A stretch of DNA of 19,029 nucleotides from Microcaldota archaeon (GTDB lineage: Archaea; Micrarchaeota; Micrarchaeia; Anstonellales; Anstonellaceae): positions 1 to 19,029 of the forward strand of contig JAHFEC010000006.1 in assembly GCA_023248665.1 (NCBI GenBank), given 5' to 3'. The position numbers were made by a program, and so were the translations under genes. Below the pieces are notes generated by a model. It was not told the DNA's origin. It did no database searches and worked only from the letters and a program-made list of their open reading frames with translations. This document shows positions 14,499 to 19,029 of the stretch, piece after piece (position 1 is the stretch's first letter; each line of letters starts with the position of its first letter).

Positions 14499-15317
14499 AT
14501 GTCCCCGGTCAAGAAGATGGTTTTGGCACAGGCCGCGCCCGCCGGTTCCAAGGCCGCGGGCGGAGAATCAACCGATGACAAAGCAGTTGATCTGTTCATC
14601 CAGCGCACGCCCTCCGGAATCCCGGGCATGGACGAGCTGTGCGAGGGGGGCTTCGAGCGCGGCTCTTCCGTGCTGGTGATGGGCGACGCGGGCTCGGGCA
14701 AGACCACGCTCATGACCCAATTCATCGTCTCCGGCGTGCGCGAGCACGACGAGCCGGGCCTCATCATCTCCTTCGAGGAGTCCCGCGAGTCGATCCTGCG
14801 CCATTCCTTCGCCTTCGGCTGGGACATGGCGCGCCTCGAGAAGGACAACAAGCTGGTCATCATCAACTACAAGCCCCACGAAGTCAAGCATCTGGCGGAG
14901 GAGGGCGGCGGCCTCATCTGGGACGCCATCAACGAAATCGGCGCCAAGCGCATCGCCTTCGACTCGCTCACCTCGTACATCGCGCTTTTCGACTCGCCCT
15001 ACAAGTCCCGCTCGGCCCAGCTCAACCTCTTCGAGCTTGTGCACAAGTGGGACTGCACCACCCTCTTCTCCGCCGAATCGATGAAAAGCTCGAACCCCAA
15101 GACCTATGCCGGCGTGGAATACCTCGCCGACGCGGTCATCCTGATGCACCATCCGCGCCAGCGCAACGTGCGCTTCCGCGCGCTCGAAGTATTCAAGATG
15201 CGGGGCACCAACCACTCGCAGAAGATATGCCCCTTCGAATTCGTATCCGGCCAGGGCATCTTCGTCTATCCGGGCGAGGACATCTTCGAGGAATTCCACA
15301 CCAAGGGCGGGCTATGA
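14499..15317 (+). CDS. KaiC-like RecA-superfamily ATPase
   Basis: This single-domain KaiC-like ATPase (272 residues) has intact motifs: Walker A GDAGSGKT (62-69), the paired catalytic glutamates in FEES (92-95), Walker B RIAFDSL with Asp155, and the late KMRGTNHS motif (233-240) typical of KaiC domains. Such archaeal proteins are thought to act as signalling ATPases; the partners here are not proven. The open frame extends about 140 codons further upstream, but that part reads through the neighbouring gene's antisense and has no family similarity. The leaderless start at 14499 fits the TATA box. It is divergent from a degenerate paralog and convergent with a winged-helix protein. Confidence 0.93.
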   Translation: MSPVKKMVLAQAAPAGSKAAGGESTDDKAVDLFIQRTPSGIPGMDELCEGGFERGSSVLVMGDAGSGKTTLMTQFIVSGVREHDEPGLIISFEESRESILRHSFAFGWDMARLEKDNKLVIINYKPHEVKHLAEEGGGLIWDAINEIGAKRIAFDSLTSYIALFDSPYKSRSAQLNLFELVHKWDCTTLFSAESMKSSNPKTYAGVEYLADAVILMHHPRQRNVRFRALEVFKMRGTNHSQKICPFEFVSGQGIFVYPGEDIFEEFHTKGGL

Positions 15318-15349
15318 TAATAGGGAATAAACATAATAGAGAATAAACG
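15318..15349. repeat. two tandem 16-base AT-rich units between convergent genes
   Basis: TAATAGGGAATAAACA is followed directly by TAATAGAGAATAAACG, differing at two positions. It begins right after the stop codon of the KaiC-like gene. Confidence 0.8.
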
Positions 15350-15358
15350 AAAACAAGA
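15318..15358 (-). terminator. T-rich termination region after the winged-helix gene
   Basis: Read on the minus strand, the stretch after the winged-helix stop is pyrimidine-rich with repeated TTT groups (TGTTTTCG, TTTATTC, TGTTTATTC). This is the kind of oligo-T signal that ends archaeal transcription. It coincides with the 16-base tandem repeat. No equivalent T-run is present for the plus-strand gene. Confidence 0.45.
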
Positions 15359-15379
15359 CTGAACCCGAAAGCGCCCCGG

Positions 15380-15970
15380 CTACTCTTCCGGTTCTTTCTC
15401 CTCGAACTGCGCCAGCTTCTTCTGCTGGTCGAATTTGCTTCGCGCCTCGTCCACCTCGGCCAGCCAGCTGTCCCCGATTTTCATCATGTAATTTCCGAAC
15501 GTCTTGGCCAGATGGATGGTCATCGGCCGGTATTTGCGCATGCTCTCCTTGGCCACGAGCGTCTGCCGCTCAATCTTGATCATGCCCACGCGCCGCAGGC
15601 GGGGCAGCACGCGGTTGTAGAACGTCGCCTTGCTGATGCCGTTCTTTGAGATGAAATCAGCCAGCTCGTGCCCTTCCATCCTCGTGTGGAGCGCCAGCAG
15701 GGAGAGGAATTTCGTGGCGATGTCATGGTAGACGGGCTGGTATCTCTTGGGGAAAACGAACGTGACGACCTCTTCGAGCCCCCAGCGGTTCCTCGTCAGG
15801 TTCTCGTTCTTGTCCTCGAACGAGCGGATGAGGGGCGAGTCGTGCGACGGGAGGAACATCGTCTCCTCGGCCGGCACCCCTCGCGTGGCCACCGACGGGC
15901 CCGGGGCGGTCTTGCGCATCCGTCCGGACGGGCTGTCCTCTTTGCTTGCAACGTTTTCCTCTTCTGCCAT
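15380..15970 (-). CDS. winged-helix DNA-binding protein
   Basis: This 196-residue protein has a probable winged helix-turn-helix at about residues 85-141: a helix at LSLLALHTR, HELADFISKNG as the second helix, SKATFYNRVLPRLRRVG as the recognition helix, and a wing at about 130-141. The N-terminal 60 residues look disordered, and the C-terminal part is a charged helix ending in EKEPEE. It is probably a transcription regulator; no effector domain is recognised. The ATG at 15970 is chosen because TTTTATTC lies 25.5 bases upstream, implying a leaderless mRNA. The frame stays open further upstream but without supporting signals. It faces the intact KaiC-like gene, with 62 bases between the stops. 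Confidence 0.8.
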   Translation of the reverse strand: MAEEENVASKEDSPSGRMRKTAPGPSVATRGVPAEETMFLPSHDSPLIRSFEDKNENLTRNRWGLEEVVTFVFPKRYQPVYHDIATKFLSLLALHTRMEGHELADFISKNGISKATFYNRVLPRLRRVGMIKIERQTLVAKESMRKYRPMTIHLAKTFGNYMMKIGDSWLAEVDEARSKFDQQKKLAQFEEKEPEE

Positions 15971-15991
15971 GGTGCACCCTATTGCGGGGAT

Positions 15992-15999
15992 GAATAAAA
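15992..15999 (-). promoter_or_regulatory. TATA box for the winged-helix gene
   Basis: TTTTATTC on the minus strand is centred about 25.5 bases before the ATG at 15970, the same spacing as for the KaiC-like gene it faces. GGGTG also lies four bases before the ATG. Confidence 0.5.
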
Positions 16000-16140
16000 G
16001 CATGCGCTTGCGGGCGGCCCGGGGGAAGGGATGCACGCGAGCGGGCCGCGCAGATTGTCGTTGGCTGCGCCCATGCGTTCTGCGAGGTGGGCCGAACCGA
16101 TGTTCAGCCCAGTTTTTTTCGGTCCAACCCGTTCCGTCCT

Positions 16141-16368
16141 TTATTTCGCCTTCCCCCGGCCTTTCTCCAGATACACAAAATCGATGCCGGGCAGGACCAC
16201 GAACCATTCCGCGATGATGACGAACACCGACACCACGAGGAAGAGGAACATGTTCCCAAAGTCGGGGGACCAGCCGTACGCGAATGCGGCGGCGATGGCC
16301 AAGACGGCCACGGCCATGCTCAAGTTCTTGGCATTCTGCCTGTCCGAAAAAAATCCTTTCTTTTCCAT
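16141..16368 (-). CDS. small two-helix membrane protein
   Basis: This 75-residue protein has two membrane helices (about residues 15-32 and 39-60), joined by the short loop GWSPDFGN and ending in a basic tail EKGRGKAK. I do not recognise a family. The ATG lies two bases after the stop codon of the upstream hydrolase gene and has no ribosome-binding sequence of its own. That suggests translational coupling and a shared mRNA. About 170 bases without a gene follow; I see no RNA gene or clear signal there apart from the promoter of the winged-helix gene. Confidence 0.7.
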   Translation of the reverse strand: MEKKGFFSDRQNAKNLSMAVAVLAIAAAFAYGWSPDFGNMFLFLVVSVFVIIAEWFVVLPGIDFVYLEKGRGKAK

Positions 16369-16370
16369 GT

Positions 16371-17129
16371 CTATGCGCCCCCGCTGTTGTTTTTGAGGAA
16401 TTCCACCTCTTGCCGCACCACGTCGGGCCGGTCCATCATGAACTCGTGCCCCTTTCCGTCCACGAGCCGCATCTGGTGCGCCTTGCCCATTCTCTCCAAG
16501 CGGGCATTGAACGCCTGCGCGAAGCTCGGATCCACCACCGTGTCGTTAAGCCCGTGCACGATCAGGATGGGCGCCGGGAATTCGGACCAGTAGGCCAGGC
16601 AATCCTCATCCCGCACCCCGTTGGGCGTGTCGCAGATCGGTATCTGCATGTGCCCGGACGTCTCGACGAAGGCTGACACCTGCGCTGGTCGCATGAAGGC
16701 GGCGAACGCCGAGAAGATCGTTCCGGCCGAATGGGCCCAGAGCGCCACTTTGCGTTGCGCCCGCTCTTGGGTCAGCTCGTCGATGCCTCCGACCACCGCC
16801 TGCACGTTCTGCTCCACGCTGCCATTGTTGACATTGTCGTGAGCGAGCGCCACGAACCCCTGCCGGGCGAATTCTTCGCATACCGGCCTCAATTTCTTCA
16901 CGTCCACGCCGTCCCCGCCGGTGAGCACCACGGCCGGCGTATCCGCCGTGGCGTTGGCGGGTTGGCAGCGCTCGGCGCTGATTCGCATGCCTCCGGCTGA
17001 ATAATTCATGTCCACGACCGAGATTTGGGGCGCGCCGGCCGGATTTTGGCCCGTGCATCCGGCGAAGATGAGGATTAGCGAAAACATGCCGAAAACAAGG
17101 ATTTTTCCACTCACGCCCGTACTTTCCAT
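16371..17129 (-). CDS. secreted lipoprotein alpha/beta hydrolase
   Basis: This is a predicted lipoprotein serine hydrolase (252 residues). A hydrophobic signal segment (10-23) ends in the lipobox FAGC, giving Cys25 as the lipid anchor, so it acts outside the cell. The hydrolase fold shows a nucleophile elbow AHSAG (Ser134), an acid in HGLND (Asp196) and a histidine in GKGHEF (His228), a complete triad with normal order. It resembles dienelactone hydrolase or BAAT-type families; the substrate is unknown. The start at 17129 is chosen because a TATA-like TAAAAAAA lies 25.5 bases upstream. An ATG at 17141 would add two arginines to the signal peptide and is a fair alternative. Confidence 0.82.
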   Translation of the reverse strand: MESTGVSGKILVFGMFSLILIFAGCTGQNPAGAPQISVVDMNYSAGGMRISAERCQPANATADTPAVVLTGGDGVDVKKLRPVCEEFARQGFVALAHDNVNNGSVEQNVQAVVGGIDELTQERAQRKVALWAHSAGTIFSAFAAFMRPAQVSAFVETSGHMQIPICDTPNGVRDEDCLAYWSEFPAPILIVHGLNDTVVDPSFAQAFNARLERMGKAHQMRLVDGKGHEFMMDRPDVVRQEVEFLKNNSGGA

Positions 17130-17150
17130 CCTGTTTCTCATTCCCGCGAC

Positions 17151-17158
17151 TTTTTTTA
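17151..17158 (-). promoter_or_regulatory. TATA-like box for the lipoprotein hydrolase gene
   Basis: TAAAAAAA on the minus strand is centred about 25.5 bases before the ATG at 17129. The match to the TATA consensus is moderate. Confidence 0.4.
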
Positions 17159-17233
17159 GCTTATCGGCCCGCCGAAAAACGGAGGGTTTGCCCATCCGAC
17201 GGGGGTTGCCCTCAACGGCTTGCTTTGGCCTTC

Positions 17234-18118
17234 CTATTGCCGGGTCTGTTCGGTCTTGCGCCCGCTCCGTTTCCTTTTTTGGCCCGGGAACAGCCGCGAC
17301 ATCGCACCCGGATCGAAATGCGTCCTAAGCCGGTGCTGCATGGTGTCCGCGAACTCATACGGGCTGGGGTTGCACCTCTCCACCGCATTCTGCAGCATCT
17401 TCATCCTTTTCTTCATGTCATTTTCCATCCGGATATCCTCAAGCTCCACCGGTTTGCCGTCTTTGTCGTAGCGGATCCCAAACGGCCGGCGGGCGGACAC
17501 CCTCGCCGTGAATAGGTCGCCTTCCAACCCCGGATAAACCCGCACGTATTCAGCCTGTCCGTCCGCCCCGTCCATTCTGACGAAACTGTGGATTTTAGTC
17601 ATCTCGATCTCGAGTTTTATGTAGGCGTTTCGCTCCATGAGCGGGCCGCATTCATTGACCTCCTTGAGCAGGCCTTCCCATTTCTGGTATGCTCTGGGCT
17701 GAAAATGCGGCCCGGAGAACCCGTCGTCTTCCGGTCTCTTGGCCGTTGAGAGCAGAGCCAGCGCGGCCGCGCCATCCGGTCCGAACAGTACTTCGAGCTT
17801 TTCCATCAGGGCCGGCATTATCTCATCGAGGAAAACCTGCCGGTATTCGTCATTCGTATTGCGCAGACCGAGCGTGAGACATCCAAGGATCTCCTGCCGG
17901 GTCGGTTGCCCGTCCACCATCTGCTCAAGACGCATGGCCATCTCGGGCGGGAGTGCCCGGTGGTCCATCTCGGGCATCTTGGCCTTCTCCATCTCCAGAA
18001 CGTCCTTCATGCCCTTTGTGGCATGGCCATTCCTTGGGTCGAACACGGTTCCGGGCGGTCCGTCTGGGTGCTTCTGGATTTTTTTATGCGGCACCAACGT
18101 TTGTGTCATGCGATTCAT
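17234..18118 (-). CDS. protein of unknown function
   Basis: This 294-residue protein is not recognised. It has no signal peptide or membrane segment and is unusually rich in Met, with a mainly helical first half (about residues 30-130). The second half contains strand-like stretches such as AEYVRVYPGL and DLFTARVS. The basic C-terminal tail (QKRKRSGRK) may contact nucleic acid, but that is speculative. A near-perfect TATA box puts transcription start at the first ATG, so it is probably a leaderless, independently transcribed gene. It follows proS on the same strand by 38 bases and precedes the hydrolase by about 100 bases. Confidence 0.75.
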   Translation of the reverse strand: MNRMTQTLVPHKKIQKHPDGPPGTVFDPRNGHATKGMKDVLEMEKAKMPEMDHRALPPEMAMRLEQMVDGQPTRQEILGCLTLGLRNTNDEYRQVFLDEIMPALMEKLEVLFGPDGAAALALLSTAKRPEDDGFSGPHFQPRAYQKWEGLLKEVNECGPLMERNAYIKLEIEMTKIHSFVRMDGADGQAEYVRVYPGLEGDLFTARVSARRPFGIRYDKDGKPVELEDIRMENDMKKRMKMLQNAVERCNPSPYEFADTMQHRLRTHFDPGAMSRLFPGQKRKRSGRKTEQTRQ

Positions 18119-18140
18119 GATATTTATCTACACGAATATC

Positions 18141-18148
18141 TATATAAA
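18141..18148 (-). promoter_or_regulatory. TATA box for the unknown gene after proS
   Basis: TTTATATA on the minus strand is centred about 26.5 bases before the ATG at 18118 and lies only nine bases after the proS stop codon. It argues that this gene is transcribed separately from proS. Confidence 0.65.
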
Positions 18149-18156
18149 GAAACAGG

Positions 18157-19029
18157 TTAGTACTGCCGGGCCACGTACGCCCAGTGTTTGGCCGCCTTGG
18201 AGCACTGCACGCATTTCTCCCCGTGCGCGGGCGCTTTCTCGTCGTATTTGATGCCCCGCACGTCGCCGACCAGCCGGGCCTTGATTTCGTCCGCGCAGCT
18301 TTTTCCTTCCGTTTTTTCCATCGAGCAGTAGGGCACGCGCACGATGCACCCGGCCTCGAGGCCGGTTTTCAGCTCGTCCATGCTCTTGGCTTGCGCCAAG
18401 TGCGACTCGAAATAAGCGTCCGCCTTCTGGAGGAGGCGCTCCGAGAGGCCGGCTCCCTCCGAGCGGATGGTATCAGCGGCCGAGTCGAGCATTATCGTCT
18501 TCTTCGTTTTGGGCGGCGCGTCCCGCACCACGAGCGTGATCTGCTTGCCTTCGGCTTCCCGTCCGCCCACCTCGATCCGTATCGGCACGCCGAGCATCTC
18601 CCACTGATTGTACTTGAATCCGGGCGTGCTGGGCGAATCGTCCACCTTGGCGCGCAAGCCGGCTTTCTTAAGAAGGCGCAGCACCTCTTGGGCGTATTTC
18701 ATCACCGCCGTGCCGTCCTTGTCCTTGCCCAATATGGGCACGATGACCACTTGCACGGGCGCGAAATCAAAGGGGAGCACAAGTCCCTTGTTGTCCCCAT
18801 GCACCGAGAACAGGGCCCCGTAGATGCGCGAGATGCACGGCCCGTAGCAGGTCTGCCACACGGGGGCCTTCTCGCCCTTCTCATTCTGGTAATAAACATT
18901 GAAGGCTTTGGCGAAATTGGTGCCCAATAAGTGCGTGGATGGCAGTTGCAGCACGCGCCCGTCCGGCATGAGCGTGTCGGCGGCATAAGTGTGCACCGCG
19001 CCCGGGAACTTGTCCCATTCCGGCCTCTG
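18157..19029 (-). CDS. proS: prolyl-tRNA synthetase, archaeal/eukaryotic type (C-terminal part)
   Basis: This enzyme charges tRNA-Pro with proline. The 5' part lies beyond the window; 290 residues are visible and the frame is open to the edge, with WDKFPGA continuing into TYAADTLMPDGR as in the family. Class II motif 3 is recognisable around SRIYGALFSVHGDNKGLVLP. The anticodon-binding domain begins at PVQVVIVPI and contains a GVPIRIEVGGRE segment. The C-terminal zinc-type domain is present, with cysteines in VPYC, KSC and CVQC, ending in Tyr as is typical of the archaeal type. The usual motif 3 context WGVSTR is altered to YGPCISR. A short internal start near 18996 is not the true start. Confidence 0.96.
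   Translation of the reverse strand, partial: QRPEWDKFPGAVHTYAADTLMPDGRVLQLPSTHLLGTNFAKAFNVYYQNEKGEKAPVWQTCYGPCISRIYGALFSVHGDNKGLVLPFDFAPVQVVIVPILGKDKDGTAVMKYAQEVLRLLKKAGLRAKVDDSPSTPGFKYNQWEMLGVPIRIEVGGREAEGKQITLVVRDAPPKTKKTIMLDSAADTIRSEGAGLSERLLQKADAYFESHLAQAKSMDELKTGLEAGCIVRVPYCSMEKTEGKSCADEIKARLVGDVRGIKYDEKAPAHGEKCVQCSKAAKHWAYVARQY

Noticed and set aside
15971..16140. Possible small RNA upstream of the winged-helix gene
   Set aside because: Only weak inverted repeats are visible; no tRNA, box C/D or other recognisable RNA signature.

Overview
The window is a gene-dense, GC-rich archaeal chromosome fragment. The domain assignment rests on three things: a complete A-type (archaeal V-like) ATP synthase operon, an archaeal/eukaryotic-type prolyl-tRNA synthetase, and promoters made of a TATA box about 26 bp upstream of the start codon. 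The lineage is uncertain. Several small proteins of unknown function and paired KaiC-like proteins would suit an uncultivated archaeon, possibly a DPANN-type lineage such as Micrarchaeota or Diapherotrites, but the window does not prove this.

Positions 195-9795 (minus strand, read right to left) hold the ATP synthase operon in the classical order H-I-K-E-C-F-A-B-D. It has three departures from the norm: a small unknown gene between atpB and atpD; unusual low-complexity C-terminal tails on AtpI, AtpE, AtpF and AtpD; and a dense cluster of six perfect hairpins between atpE and atpC. Four of those hairpins are enclosed by a long-range closing stem. This cluster is the most unusual structure in the window.

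Positions 9900-11870 hold a small two-helix membrane protein and a plus-strand AAA_14/DUF4143 ATPase. The ATPase has visibly lower GC content and lies exactly between two copies of an 81-bp direct repeat (80/81 identical), so it looks like an inserted cassette.

Positions 11873-15970 hold a probable three-gene minus-strand operon: a degenerate KaiC-like protein, a protein of unknown function and a ferredoxin-NADP reductase-like flavoprotein. It is divergent from an intact KaiC-like ATPase, which in turn converges on a winged-helix DNA-binding protein. Together these look like a redox-linked KaiC-type signalling locus.

Positions 16141-19029 hold a two-helix membrane protein coupled to a secreted lipoprotein alpha/beta hydrolase, a protein of unknown function, and the 3' part of proS running off the window edge.

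Expression style is consistent. Genes that begin transcription units carry a TATA box centred 25-27 bp from the ATG, which implies leaderless mRNAs. Operon-internal genes carry Shine-Dalgarno-like sequences (GAGGTG, GGTGAT, GGGAG).
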